A stretch of DNA of 64,000 nt from Bin25 sp026709415 (GTDB taxonomy: Bacteria > Bacteroidota > Bacteroidia > Flavobacteriales > Flavobacteriaceae): contig OZ241330.1 of the NCBI GenBank assembly GCA_965200045.1, positions 1,612,001-1,676,000 on the forward strand. Reading direction: 5' to 3'. Position 1 is the stretch's first letter, and the number at the start of each line of letters is the position of its first letter. The notes below the pieces were generated by a model, which saw only the letters and a list, made by a program, of their open reading frames with translations, had not been told where the DNA came from and ran no database searches. Below, piece by piece: positions 1 to 9,273 of the stretch. Made by a program: the position numbers and the translations under genes.

Positions 1-188
1 AAACCAAAGAAGATGGATTTATCAAGCAAGAATTTGGTTTCACTACATTTGAAAGAAGTTTTGAACTTCCTGAAAATGTTGAAACGGAGAATATCGATGC
101 GACCTATCAGGATGGTATACTTCAGATTACGTTAAACAAATTAGTTGAAGCTGAATCTGAAAATAAAAAGATGATTGATATCAAATAA
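1..188 (+). CDS. Small heat-shock protein (Hsp20 family), C-terminal part only
   Basis: This is the end of a gene that begins before the window, read from base 3 to the stop at 186-188 (61 codons). The translation carries the alpha-crystallin domain signatures FERSFELPENV and DGILQITLNK. Hsp20 proteins are ATP-independent holdase chaperones that form oligomers and keep unfolding proteins soluble in the cytoplasm. The usual C-terminal I-x-I/V anchor may be the final MIDIK. A clear terminator follows 27 bases downstream, so this is the last gene of its transcript. The N-terminal arm cannot be judged. Confidence 0.85.
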   Translation, partial: TKEDGFIKQEFGFTTFERSFELPENVETENIDATYQDGILQITLNKLVEAESENKKMIDIK

Positions 189-214
189 TCGATCATCAAA
201 TTGAATCAATGAGA

Positions 215-244
215 TGCAGAACTCTTTGGGGTTCTGCATTTTTT
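215..244 (+). terminator. Rho-independent terminator of the Hsp20 gene
   Basis: A perfect 8-bp stem, TGCAGAAC and GTTCTGCA, encloses an 8-base loop and is followed directly by six T residues. It lies 27 bases after the Hsp20 stop codon. Confidence 0.85.
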
Positions 245-457
245 GTTGGTGCTTCTATCAATGAAGTTAAGAGTGTGATGTGTTGTTTTTTCAATTCAAT
301 TGACGATCGTGGAATTTTCATTGGAAGACATCACATCAGAAGGATAAATTAACAGGTTTTGTTGGCCGTGTTTCGAGTCATATTTGAAATGGCGTGTATC
401 AGGGGGTGGTATTCTTGCCCTATTTTCAGCTCCAGTAATTATTTCGATAGCTTTATT

Positions 458-477
458 TAGTCGCTCCTTAAAAAGTC
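458..477 (+). repeat. Left terminal inverted repeat of the IS5-type element
   Basis: This end pairs with 1918-1937: 17 of 20 positions agree when both are read into the element, including an unbroken 12-base run (CTCCTTAAAAAG). It lies beyond the transposase C-terminus, where the distal end of the element is expected. Confidence 0.7.
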
Positions 478-540
478 TTTTTTTACTAGTTGTAGTTATA
501 TTATTTTTATGATCGAAGCTCTTTGAGCTGAAAATGAAGC

Positions 541-1880
541 CCTTCTGAAAAAGTAAAAAAGAACCTCTTGGACTCATTGTTCTATGAATTTCTTTCAATG
601 CCACCCCGTCGCGGCCAAATAGGCATTGATCGTTGGCGATGGGGCGCCCATCCGGTCGTTTTCTTGCAGACGATGTTCTGTTTTGAGGTGGTCGATGAGT
701 GGCTCCATGGCCGCTCGGCGTCGGCACTTTTTCCTCTTCTTTTGTTTTTGATAGGGGTATCCCTTTTCAATGGTTTGCCTGGCATCGATTTCTTGGTCTG
801 GCCCATCGGACGTTTTCCGCGTCCGCCTCGATCATACACCAGTTCTTTGGGAGCTAGACCGACGATGGATTCCTGTGGTTCCAACAAGGGTTGGATGGTT
901 TGGCGATCATGAGGGTTGCCCTCAAAAGCACCGATCGCCTTGATGGTCATGGTTTGGCCTCCCGTCGCGATCAAGCCGACTTGATTCCCAAATTCATATT
1001 TTTTATGAGCCTTGTCTTTGGCCATGCCAGCCGTGAATGGCATCGATTTTGTTTTGATCGAATCGTTGTTGATCGATCACTCGTTGGCACCAATCCAGCT
1101 CTTCTTGGTATGGACTCCGTTGCAGAGGGGGTCGTTTTCGTGTTCATTCCCGCACTGGTCGACCCACTAAGGTCTTGAGTTTCGACGTGGCCTTTTTGGC
1201 TTTTTTAGCTCGTCGGGGATGCTTCCCATTGAAAGTTTGACGCACCCGTTCTTTCGAGGCTTTGGCATCGATTTGTCTCTGTTGGATCTTTTCTTTTTTG
1301 GCGATCTTGTGGCATTGGTCGATGACCGTTTTGTTCAGTTTAGCATCGGTCGGAAACGTCACATGGTTCCCTTGGACGGTCGTATCGGATCACACCATCG
1401 ATGAGGACTTCTTGATTTTTTTCTGATGCCACGGGACGGAATAAGCAAAAATCTTTCCCATCCCTGCTGGGCCCATACGATCTCTAGGAGTGACGCCCAT
1501 CAGAGGGATCGCCAGGGGACTGGTGCTTCATGACATCAGAACCCGTGAAGTACGGCCTGTAGGGGTTCTCAGTCCAGCGATCCATGAGCGTTTCATCGCC
1601 TCGATGGTCGAGTCGTTTCACATCCAACAACCCACTATCACCCGAATGGGATGGGCCGGACGGCCTGTTTTGGTAGACAAGGGTTCCAAGGCATTTTCAA
1701 AAGTAGACCAGTCGATCGCATCCACCAGCCACTGGATCTTGTGTTTTGGATGGAGAATCGCATGAAATGCCGACTCGAATCACGGGGGCTGTTTGGGGGC
1801 TACTTTTTTGATCATTTCTACAAGCTTTTGAGCACAAGAGACGCATTTCCTGGCCGATTTAAAAACTGGAATGTAACCAT
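541..1880 (-). pseudogene. IS5-family DDE transposase, broken by stops and frameshifts
   Basis: Pieces of one transposase can be read in order on the minus strand but in different frames. Near 1750-1620: IDWSTFENALEP and GRPAHPIR (N-terminal domain). Near 1590-1500: ENPYRPYFTG and HQSPGDPSD. At 1395-1144: SDTTVQGN, then FPTDAKLNK and GKHPRRAKKAKKA. At 1020-780: KAHKKYEFG, GNPHDRQT and a DRGGRG catalytic-region motif. Near 625-570: INAYLAATGWH, a TGA stop, then KKFIE. This order and these motifs match IS5-group transposases. At least four frame breaks plus in-frame stops make it non-functional. Both limits are approximate. Confidence 0.8.
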
Positions 1881-1917
1881 TCAATCCCCCCTATAAAAGG
1901 ACTGGAGGCTACATTTG

Positions 1918-1937
1918 GGCTTTTTAAGGAGTGACTC
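1918..1937 (-). repeat. Right terminal inverted repeat of the IS5-type element
   Basis: Read on the minus strand this end begins GAGTCACTCC and continues into the shared core TTAAAAAG. It lies just upstream of the transposase N-terminal remains, as the proximal end should, and matches the left repeat at 17 of 20 positions. Confidence 0.7.
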
Positions 1938-2085
1938 TATAGTTCATGATTGTAGTGGAAGCTTGTAACGTTTCTCATGGAGTTTGAATCGACCATTTCA
2001 ACTTTTTAGTTCTATCCCCCTATTTTTAAACAGATTAAATCAAAGGTCTCCAACTTTTGTACTGTAATTATGGGATACTTAAACC

Positions 2086-4092
2086 TTATTCAGTCTTGGA
2101 TTTGTTTAGGTCATTTTTAAGTTGCGCCACTAAATCTCTTTGTCTTGCGGCTTCAGGAAAATCCAACGCTTTGCTTGCTTTGTTCATCAATCTAGTATGT
2201 TGATTGATTTTCTTTTCTAGTTGAGATTTTGATAGGTTTTGATTTTTTAGTTGTTCTATTTCATCAACTTTCTTTTGAGCATCTGTATCGGTTTGGTTTC
2301 TTCTTGTAAGAACATGTTCAAGTGATTTTTTAATGGCTTGAGGTGTGATGTTATTTTTTTTGTTGTATAACTTTTGAGCATTCCGTCGAAAATTGGTTTC
2401 ATCGATCGTGGCTTTCATAGCATCACTGATGAAATCAGCATAAAAAATAGCTTTGCCATTAATATGTCTAGCCGCTCTCCCCACCGTTTGGATCAAAGCC
2501 CTTTTGGATCTCAAAAAACCTTGTTTATCAGCGTCTAAAATAACCACTAGTGAAACTTCAGGTAAATCAAGCCCTTCTCTCAGTAAATTCACACCGACAA
2601 CAACATCAACATCTCCGGTGCGAAGATTTTGTAGTATCTCTACGCGATCTAGAGTATCAACTTCAGAATGTAAATAAGTTGCTTTTATTTGAATTCTAGC
2701 CAAAAATTTACTGAGTTCTTCTGCCATCTTTTTTGTCAGGGTTGTAATCAAAATTCGTTGATTGGCTTCAACTCTCAATTGGATTTCTTCAACTAAATCA
2801 TCGATTTGATTGGTTGTGGGGCGAACTTCAATTTTTGGATCTAGCAACCCAGTTGGCCTCAATACTTGAAGTACTTGGTGTCCATCTGATTTTTCGATTT
2901 CGAAATCAGCTGGAGTGGCGCTGACATAGAGAACTTGTTGTTGTAGGGCTTCAAATTCTTCAAACTTTAATGGTCGATTATCCATGGCCGCTCTCAATCG
3001 AAAACCATATGCTACCAAATTTTCTTTTCGAGATCGATCCCCTCCAAACATGGCATGAACTTGAGGGATTGTCACATGAGATTCATCGATAACCATCAAG
3101 TAATCATCAGGAAAATAATCTAAAAGACAAAATGGTCTGCTACCTGGTTTTCTTCGATCAAAGTAGCGGGAATAATTTTCAATACCAGAACAGTAACCGA
3201 GTTCTTTGAGCATTTCAATATCGAATTTGGTGCGTTCTTCTAATCTCAATGCAATGTCCTGTTGTTGATTCAGTATAAATTGTTGAGTCTCTTTTTTTAA
3301 ATCATTCTCTATTTCTGTAATCGCATCATCGATTCTTTCTGGAGTCGTCACAAACATATTTGCTGGATAAACTCTGATCGAAGGATTGGTCTCCAAAACT
3401 TCTCCAGTTTCAGGATTAAAAGATTCGATTTCTTCTATTTCATCACCAAAAAAATGGATCTTATAGGCCCAATCACTATACGCTGGATAAATATCAATGA
3501 CATCTCCTAAGACTCTGAATGTTCCCGGTAAAAATTCAATATTGGATCGAGTATGCATGCTTTGCACTAATTTTTGTAAAAGAATGGTCTTATTGATCCG
3601 ATCGGCAACATTGATACTTACGACGGATTGATTAAAATCGTCTGGATTTCCCAATCCAAAGATGCACGAAACGGATGCCACCACGATGATATCACGACGA
3701 CCAGATAATAACTTAGAAGTTGCACTCAGTCGATACTTTTCAATGACTTTATTGATAGACAAATCTTTTTCAATGTAAAGACCCGTAGTTGGAAGATATG
3801 CTTCAGGTTGATAGTAATCATAATAGGATATGAAATATTCCACAGCGTTTTCAGGGAAAAATTGTTTGAATTCAGAATATAATTGAGCCCCTAATGCCTT
3901 GTTATGTGTCAATACCAAAGTCGGTCGTTGCAACTGCTCCAAAACATTGGCAACAGTAAATGTCTTGCCTGATCCAGTCACACCCTTCAGGGTGGTGTTT
4001 TTTTCGTTGTTCGTAATTCGATCAACAATTTCCTGTATTGCTTGTGGTTGATCCCCCGTAGGTGAAAATGAAGAAACGAGCTTGAACTTCAA
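2086..4092 (-). CDS. uvrB: Excinuclease ABC subunit UvrB
   Basis: UvrB is the damage-verifying helicase-like subunit of nucleotide excision repair. It receives damaged DNA from UvrA and recruits the nuclease UvrC. The 668-residue product is close to the usual length. Visible features are Walker A GVTGSGKT (about 37-44), the aromatic beta-hairpin region YYDYYQPEAYLP (91-102), the Walker B-type VIDESH, the helicase motif QTVGRAARH, and a C-terminal UVR motif ending near LDFPEAARQRDLVAQL that contacts UvrC. The start appears to be TTG at 4092 (KFKLVSSFSPTGDQP follows); no ATG fits better. A TAnnTTTG element lies 17 bases upstream. No uvrA or uvrC is in the window. Confidence 0.97.
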   Translation of the reverse strand: MKFKLVSSFSPTGDQPQAIQEIVDRITNNEKNTTLKGVTGSGKTFTVANVLEQLQRPTLVLTHNKALGAQLYSEFKQFFPENAVEYFISYYDYYQPEAYLPTTGLYIEKDLSINKVIEKYRLSATSKLLSGRRDIIVVASVSCIFGLGNPDDFNQSVVSINVADRINKTILLQKLVQSMHTRSNIEFLPGTFRVLGDVIDIYPAYSDWAYKIHFFGDEIEEIESFNPETGEVLETNPSIRVYPANMFVTTPERIDDAITEIENDLKKETQQFILNQQQDIALRLEERTKFDIEMLKELGYCSGIENYSRYFDRRKPGSRPFCLLDYFPDDYLMVIDESHVTIPQVHAMFGGDRSRKENLVAYGFRLRAAMDNRPLKFEEFEALQQQVLYVSATPADFEIEKSDGHQVLQVLRPTGLLDPKIEVRPTTNQIDDLVEEIQLRVEANQRILITTLTKKMAEELSKFLARIQIKATYLHSEVDTLDRVEILQNLRTGDVDVVVGVNLLREGLDLPEVSLVVILDADKQGFLRSKRALIQTVGRAARHINGKAIFYADFISDAMKATIDETNFRRNAQKLYNKKNNITPQAIKKSLEHVLTRRNQTDTDAQKKVDEIEQLKNQNLSKSQLEKKINQHTRLMNKASKALDFPEAARQRDLVAQLKNDLNKSKTE

Positions 4093-4109
4093 TGGATGGT
4101 TGAGAAACG

Positions 4110-4117
4110 CAAAGCTA
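4110..4117 (-). promoter_or_regulatory. Predicted -7 promoter element of uvrB
   Basis: TAGCTTTG on the minus strand matches the Bacteroidota -7 consensus TAnnTTTG. Transcription would start near 4106, giving a leader of about 14 bases before the TTG start. Confidence 0.45.
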
Positions 4118-4193
4118 ATTTAATACTCAAGTATCTCTCGAGGAATTGAAATGGTTGGATGCCTAAAATATTTTTTCAAGAAACGTCTCTAAA

Positions 4194-5033
4194 CTATAAA
4201 TCTCTTTTTTTCAAAAGATAATAAGACCAGAAATAGAAGATAACGGTCCATGCCAATACGATAACAATTGATTGCAGTGTGATTTCATAGCTTTTGTTGA
4301 TGGGACTGCCTGCTTGATGTGCTAAATTGCGAACTACAGAAAACCGAGTAAAAGGCTCGACGATTAGATTACTCATCGATTGAAGGGGAAAAAACTGAGC
4401 AATATCATTAGCGTGGATTAAGAATTTATCCTTTAACCGAACATCTAAAATGGCTCTGATGATAGGTTCCAATGCCGACCATAATCCAAGCATTCCAATA
4501 GCAATCGTAGCTCTTTTTACTAAATAAACTAAAAACATACAGAAAGAGAAAAAACCAAGCAATTTCACAGCATAAGGAATCATGTATTCGGTATCGGTTA
4601 TGATGATCACTAGTTCATTGTAATCAGAGTAAATAAGTCCTAAAATCAAAGTGACAAAAAAAACAAAAACAGTGGAAGCCAAAACAAATAAGATAATGGT
4701 ATAAAATTTACTGTTTAAAACTTCTCTTTTTGTTAACCCATCGATTAAATTTTGTTTTAGTGTTTTATAGACAAATTCATTACTAATCATAAAGATGACC
4801 ACTATGGCCAGAAAAATCTTTAAAATGGCAATCACGTAGGTATTAAAATGCCATATATAAGGAAAATTGAAAATGCCTTGTTCAGCGAGATAAAATTTGA
4901 TAAAATTTAAATCGACTTTAATAGAAGTCAATAAAACGGCACTCAAGATCAACAAAAAATAACTGATGACTAAAAACCGGGCAAATCGGTTATAATAGAG
5001 CTTGTACAGTTCAATTTGAATCAACCGAATCAT
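4194..5033 (-). CDS. ABC transporter permease, ABC-2 type
   Basis: This is a 279-residue membrane protein with about six hydrophobic segments, beginning MIRLIQIELYKLYYNR, a typical amphipathic start of ABC-2 permeases. It overlaps the end of the ATPase gene by 23 bases, so the two form one operon and probably one exporter. There is no periplasmic partner, which also fits an ABC-2 exporter. The substrate cannot be read from sequence; related pairs are annotated as exporters of antibiotics, lipids or proteins such as gliding-motility factors, and nothing here favours one of them. Confidence 0.85.
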   Translation of the reverse strand: MIRLIQIELYKLYYNRFARFLVISYFLLILSAVLLTSIKVDLNFIKFYLAEQGIFNFPYIWHFNTYVIAILKIFLAIVVIFMISNEFVYKTLKQNLIDGLTKREVLNSKFYTIILFVLASTVFVFFVTLILGLIYSDYNELVIIITDTEYMIPYAVKLLGFFSFCMFLVYLVKRATIAIGMLGLWSALEPIIRAILDVRLKDKFLIHANDIAQFFPLQSMSNLIVEPFTRFSVVRNLAHQAGSPINKSYEITLQSIVIVLAWTVIFYFWSYYLLKKRDL

Positions 5034-5949
5034 TTGGGGAATTTTGGGTTATTTCTAAAAATCTTTCTTCAAGAGTTGGTGTTTTTTTTACCAAATGTGA
5101 AACAAAAATGGAATGTTGAGATAATTCCTTGGTGAGTTGATTCAAAGGTAAATCTTGCTGAAGATGGAGTATTAATTTATCATCCTGCACTTCTATTTTC
5201 TTTGCTGCTTTATGCGAGGATAGAATTTTCATCAAAGCATCAATATCATCTGAAATGATTTCTATATAGCCATGATTTTTTGAAAGATCCTCCACGGCGC
5301 CTTCAAAGTATTTAATCCCATTTTTGATAATCACCACATCAGTACAAACTTTTTCAACTTCATCTAACAAATGGGAAGCTAGTAGAATGGTGGTTCCCTG
5401 AGATGCAATTTTAGTAATCAAAGCTCGAACTTTATGAATGCCAGCTGGGTCTAGACCATTCGTTGGTTCATCAAGGATTAGCATTTCGGGTTGATTAATT
5501 AAAGAAGAAGCCAAAGCGAGTCTTTGTTTCATTCCCAAAGAAAAAGTTCTAAACTTGCTACTTCTACGATCCCACAGGTCAACATATTTTAATACTTCTT
5601 CAATTCGATTTGTTGAACATTCTTTGATTTTACAGACCAAGTGAAGGTTTCGAATTGCCGATAAATAAGGATAAAAATTAGGCCTTTCAATGATAGCCCC
5701 AATTTTTTTTCGGGCTTCTTTAAAAGGCATATCACCACCATACCATTGGTAATAACCGCTGCTTGGGTTGATGGTGTTGAGAATCATGCCAAGGGTAGTG
5801 GATTTTCCACTTCCATTAGGTCCCAATAGGCCATAAACCTTTCCTTTTTCAATTTGCATTGACAACGAGTCCACAGCTTTGATTCTTCCATAATTCTTGG
5901 ATAAAGCATTGAGTTTTAATAAAACGGAAGATTTACTAGTATAATGCAT
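5011..5949 (-). CDS. ABC transporter ATP-binding protein
   Basis: This ATPase powers the permease encoded just downstream. It has Walker A GPNGSGKST, the signature SLGMKQRLALA, Walker B LILDEPTNGLDP and the H-loop ASHLLDEVEK, all in the expected order. A C-terminal region of about 90 residues after the nucleotide-binding domain is typical of ABC-2 exporter ATPases. An in-frame TTG at 5967 would add six residues, but ATG at 5949 (MHYTSKSSV) is the more likely start. More than 1.2 kb of non-coding DNA precedes it, so it is the first gene of its transcript. Confidence 0.92.
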   Translation of the reverse strand: MHYTSKSSVLLKLNALSKNYGRIKAVDSLSMQIEKGKVYGLLGPNGSGKSTTLGMILNTINPSSGYYQWYGGDMPFKEARKKIGAIIERPNFYPYLSAIRNLHLVCKIKECSTNRIEEVLKYVDLWDRRSSKFRTFSLGMKQRLALASSLINQPEMLILDEPTNGLDPAGIHKVRALITKIASQGTTILLASHLLDEVEKVCTDVVIIKNGIKYFEGAVEDLSKNHGYIEIISDDIDALMKILSSHKAAKKIEVQDDKLILHLQQDLPLNQLTKELSQHSIFVSHLVKKTPTLEERFLEITQNSPNDSVDSN

Positions 5950-7203
5950 TGAATACAAGACTAACAAGTGATTGCAATATTACATTGATTCAGTTTGATC
6001 ATTTTGTTCTCAGTATAATAATAAATTAAGCGGAACTGATTTTTTCTTGTATTTTGTTACTATGCTATCATATTATTTTCTAAACAAATAGTTGATTTAT
6101 CAATCATAAAAAATTGAAATACAGTAAATAAAATATCTTTTAAAGCTTTAATTTAAAACACAAGATATTAAAAAAGCAAGTTAGAAAAGCGTGAAAATGT
6201 GAAAAAACATGACTGTGAAAATTTATACTTTCAATCCAGGCTTTCCGGATATACCAAAATAGGAACGACACATTCGAATCAAAGAAAATCGGTACTTATC
6301 GAAAAGAGAAAGCAATTTAAATTGATGGAAATTTAGTTTAATACAATTGATTTTTAAAACAAGTACTGACAACATGTAGTGGATTGAAGTTGTTTTGAAT
6401 CTATTAGAATAATCAAATTTAGAGCCATAGATCACAAACAAAAACATCGACAACCACTTTTTTCTTATCGCACTCCTTACGATCCATCACTCCATGAGAA
6501 CCCAATCCAAACGATGGAAGAGGGGACGCTATCAATCCAATATCCTACAATTAAATGCCGTAAAATAAATCGCTACCAAAGCGAAATCACCGCCCATCGA
6601 AAGGGTCTCAATGGGACTCCTCAATGAGAATTTCCACACAAACGCTAATAGAAGCGGAAAACCGAACACAGAATCAACGCCAAAGGATACTAGTGGATAA
6701 TAAAAGATGCCCATTAGACAAAACGATAGGCTATCGAAACACATGGAGGGGAAGTCCTAAATGTTGGAAAGTAGATATCGCCTCCAACCCTTAATGCGTC
6801 AATAGAAAAAGTAAAACAAAGCCACCAGCGAAGAACATTGGGTGATGCAACCAACCGATGAGGGTTTGGTTGTGATGATCCGACTCAAGGGATGGGACAA
6901 AGTCCATGACCAACATGTCTTGGAGTCGATAACCTATAATATAGAGAGATGTCTAGAACGTTGGCTTTAATGCAATACTAATAAAAAGGGGCTAGGGGAA
7001 AGTGCCCCTTAAAGTCCGTAACAGCAAAAAAAATGGTAAAAATGAGGTTGAAAATCGCCAAATCTAGGGATTATTTTATTGGAACGAGTGACTCCCTGAA
7101 GAGGTTAAGAAGATGAAAAGGATATCTCGTAGAATATGGGTTTTTTTGAAATGGACATAGTTAAACGTCTTGATAATACAAAGAAAGCGTTTAACTTCGC
7201 AGT
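5950..7203. other. Gene-poor region with decayed sequence
   Basis: I find no intact gene in these 1.25 kb. The first 500 bases are very AT-rich. From about 6450 to 6960 the G+C content rises, and the minus strand reads as hydrophobic protein-like stretches broken between frames (for example DHHNQTLIGWLHHPMFFAGG near 6900-6830, then FGFPLLLAFVWKF near 6650). This looks like a degraded membrane-protein gene that I cannot identify. Short open frames at 6223-6453 and 6532-6744 on the minus strand have no recognisable features and are not called as genes. Confidence 0.4.
6983..7010 (-). terminator. Possible minus-strand terminator hairpin
   Basis: A 7-bp stem, AAGGGGC and GCCCCTT, has an 11-base loop. 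On the minus strand it is followed by a run of T residues; on the plus strand it is not. No intact minus-strand gene lies directly upstream, so it may belong to decayed sequence. Confidence 0.35.
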
Positions 7204-7524
7204 ATGGTGGATCGTGAATACATCGAATTAATGGCCTTTGGTGTCATTGGATTTATTGGCATGGAATTTTTAAATGAACTGTCAACCATCGCTGGAATGA
7301 TTTTTGGTTTAGGCATTTTGATATTCGCTATGTTGAACTACCTCTCTGGGCAGAAAAGAAGAAAAGAAGAAAAAGCTCAGGCCAAGAGAAATGAAGCCCA
7401 AGACAAGAGAAATGAAGCTCAAGACAAGAGAAATCAAGAGAAGCATGAATGGGAGCGTAAAGAACATGAACTTCGCATGAAAAATATGAGAAGGGATCAA
7501 GGGCCATCAATAGACCCCCAATAA
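7204..7524 (+). CDS. Small membrane protein with a charged repeat tail
   Basis: The predicted 106-residue protein starts with two hydrophobic stretches (about residues 8-25 and 29-47) separated by a short polar turn, which suggests a membrane hairpin. The rest is highly charged and contains a seven-residue repeat, KRNEAQD, likely to form an alpha-helix or coiled coil in the cytoplasm. The repeat is encoded by 21-bp tandem repeats. I recognise no family. Isolated, AT-rich surroundings and weak upstream signals make it uncertain, but the hydrophobic-then-charged layout is unlikely by chance. Confidence 0.45.
   Translation: MVDREYIELMAFGVIGFIGMEFLNELSTIAGMIFGLGILIFAMLNYLSGQKRRKEEKAQAKRNEAQDKRNEAQDKRNQEKHEWERKEHELRMKNMRRDQGPSIDPQ
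7384..7434 (+). repeat. 21-bp tandem repeat inside the small membrane protein gene
   Basis: Two 21-bp units (7384-7404 and 7405-7425) differ at one base, and a third begins at 7426 and diverges after nine bases. The unit starts AAGAGAAATGAAGC. As 21 is a multiple of three, changes in copy number would keep the reading frame. Confidence 0.85.
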
Positions 7525-8232
7525 CAGAAGTATAGAAAGGTTTTCTATCTCGATCATATGGATAGAAATCTAAATCATGTCATTTATGGAATTCATAGTC
7601 AATGGCGATATTTTCTTTTTCCTACTGTTAGGTTAAACGATTCACCACCTCAATTGAAAATAGGGATATGGATTATGGCCTTTTTCTGTTGACATTCACG
7701 GCGATTAGTCATCTAATGAGAAACCGATATAAGTGACCATGAATTTATAAGACCAATAGTTAGAGATTAAATTGTCTCGTAGATCTCTATCAAAACTAAA
7801 ACGTTATCCATCAAAAGGGCCTGACGAGCTCCCCCATAGCAAAATCCACACACATCGGGATAGAACCGCGTTATTATAGATTTCTTCTATAGCTGAAATT
7901 AAATTTCTATACTTAGACAGAGGTAGTTGAAGGGAGCATTAAAAAGTTTGACTTGATCGGCATTTCCATGTTTTAAATGGTTTAAGGCCTTCGCCCTTTC
8001 GTTTTCGAGATTTGGAAAGGTCAACCGATCAGACATAAGAACAACTATTTGGGTTGAAGCGAAGTTAAGCACTTTAAATTTATTGTATTGCCATGCAACT
8101 TCAAGGATAAAAGTCCCGAAAGGCTTTTTATGACAACACATAAATTGATACTTCCGTTATTATTTGAAAACGGATGGAAAATATTTTCGAACCCATTTTT
8201 TGAGTCTGTGTCAAATTGTTAATTTCGAGGTA
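7525..8232. other. Intergenic region without a convincing gene
   Basis: These roughly 700 bases hold no supported gene. A minus-strand open frame at 7899-8141 (80 codons) contains a protein-like patch, SDRLTFPNLENERAKALNHL, but has no recognisable family and no clear start signal. It could be the remnant of a gene. I see no RNA gene or terminator. Confidence 0.35.
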
Positions 8233-9273
8233 ATGGTACAAGATAAGTTAATATCCAAGAAAAAGCCATTTTTTGAGATTTCTGAACAGTTAGAAGCCTA
8301 CTTGAAGCAATACCGACGATGGATTCATCTATCATTAACATACCAAGATTTAACACGGTTTGCTGGTTCAACTGTCATTTATGATAAAAACCAGCAAGAC
8401 AGTCTATGGATCCAAGTGTATTATAGTGAATATGAAAGAGTTGAAATTGAAAATAACTTGAAATTAGTCTATAACATGTTGCATTCAGATGGAAGAAAAT
8501 CCAATCACCAATATTTTAATGTTGATTCCATTGACTATTGCACTTTTGGGAACTCACACCCCTTCCGGATTAAAATTCGAAACACACTTAATGATAACTA
8601 CACGTATTTTTATATCAAACAAACTGACAGCTCTCGAGTTTTTGGGTTAGAATTTGAGCATATGTTATCACCATATAATTTAAACTATATGGTCAACCAT
8701 CATATGCTCATTGAAGAACATATTATAGGCATTCCAGGGGATGTGTTTATAGAGGAGTATTTATCTCTATGCAACGAAAGTGAAAAAGCACAAATCGCCA
8801 AGGAGTATGTTAAATTCAATGAGCGGTGTATGATTCGCTTATTGGGAGACATGCGTGCTTATAATTTTGTCATTATCCCTACTCACGATTTTGATCATGT
8901 CGTCCACAAAATCAGAGCTATTGATTTTGATCAACAATCTTATGAAGGTAAATTCATGGTTTATCGCCCTCAATTTTTCAAGGAAAATATTCAATTAATG
9001 GATTTAGTTCGTTTAAAACTCACCAAAGACTCCATATTTCAATATAAAGTGGAGGAAAGATCAATTGTTGCCAGAAGAATCACCAGTTCTAAAGTTCGTT
9101 TGAATAAAATCCTTGATGTCATGAAAAATTCGACAGAGTCAACCAATGAAAATGTTAATCGTTTAAAAGCAGAAATCTATAGTTATACTAATGAGTCATC
9201 GTTTAACGAATGCAATTCAATGGGAGATGTTATGGAAGCGACATTTAATTACATAAAAGCAAATTATTTGTAG
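8233..9273 (+). CDS. Kinase-like protein (aminoglycoside phosphotransferase-type fold), orphan
   Basis: I do not recognise a named family, but the 346-residue protein shows the landmarks of the protein-kinase-like fold in order. These are a strand with a lysine (YFYIKQT, about residues 125-131), a following helix with an acidic residue (LEFEHML), a hinge-like stretch (EEHIIGIPGD), the catalytic-loop pattern LGDMRAYN (D206, N211, with the D-x4-N spacing of the HGDxxxxN loop) and a metal-binding IDFD (about 230-233). The catalytic-loop histidine is replaced by leucine. An upstream frame could start at 8164, but the ATG at 8233 (MVQDKLISKKK) is more credible. It stands alone, with about 700 bp of non-coding DNA before it, so the substrate is unknown. 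It may be a small-molecule or protein kinase. Confidence 0.6.
   Translation: MVQDKLISKKKPFFEISEQLEAYLKQYRRWIHLSLTYQDLTRFAGSTVIYDKNQQDSLWIQVYYSEYERVEIENNLKLVYNMLHSDGRKSNHQYFNVDSIDYCTFGNSHPFRIKIRNTLNDNYTYFYIKQTDSSRVFGLEFEHMLSPYNLNYMVNHHMLIEEHIIGIPGDVFIEEYLSLCNESEKAQIAKEYVKFNERCMIRLLGDMRAYNFVIIPTHDFDHVVHKIRAIDFDQQSYEGKFMVYRPQFFKENIQLMDLVRLKLTKDSIFQYKVEERSIVARRITSSKVRLNKILDVMKNSTESTNENVNRLKAEIYSYTNESSFNECNSMGDVMEATFNYIKANYL

Larger units (their letters stand above)
458..1937 (-). mobile_element. Decayed IS5-type insertion sequence
   Basis: The element is about 1,480 bp and holds the remains of one transposase gene on the minus strand. Its ends are inverted repeats: 20 bases at 458-477, read inward, match 17 of 20 bases of 1918-1937 read inward on the other strand, sharing the core CTCCTTAAAAAG. 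Most of the inside (about 580-1700) is visibly richer in G+C than the flanking DNA, which fits an acquired element. I could not make out a convincing target-site duplication, as expected for an old insertion. It sits between the Hsp20 terminator and uvrB. Confidence 0.75.

Noticed and set aside
296..1896. Several open frames of 60-150 codons on both strands in the IS region
   Set aside because: They are shifted or antisense readings of the decayed transposase. The motifs jump between frames in the order of one ancestral protein.
6223..6744. Minus-strand open frames of 76 and 70 codons
   Set aside because: No family, no clear start signal and no neighbour logic. The second may be part of decayed membrane-protein sequence, but not an intact gene.
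7384..7434. Short tandem repeats considered as a CRISPR array
   Set aside because: The units are directly adjacent with no spacers and lie in a coding frame that they preserve.
7899..8141. Minus-strand 80-codon open frame
   Set aside because: A short patch looks protein-like, but the frame has no recognisable domain and a poor start context, so it is mentioned only as intergenic content.
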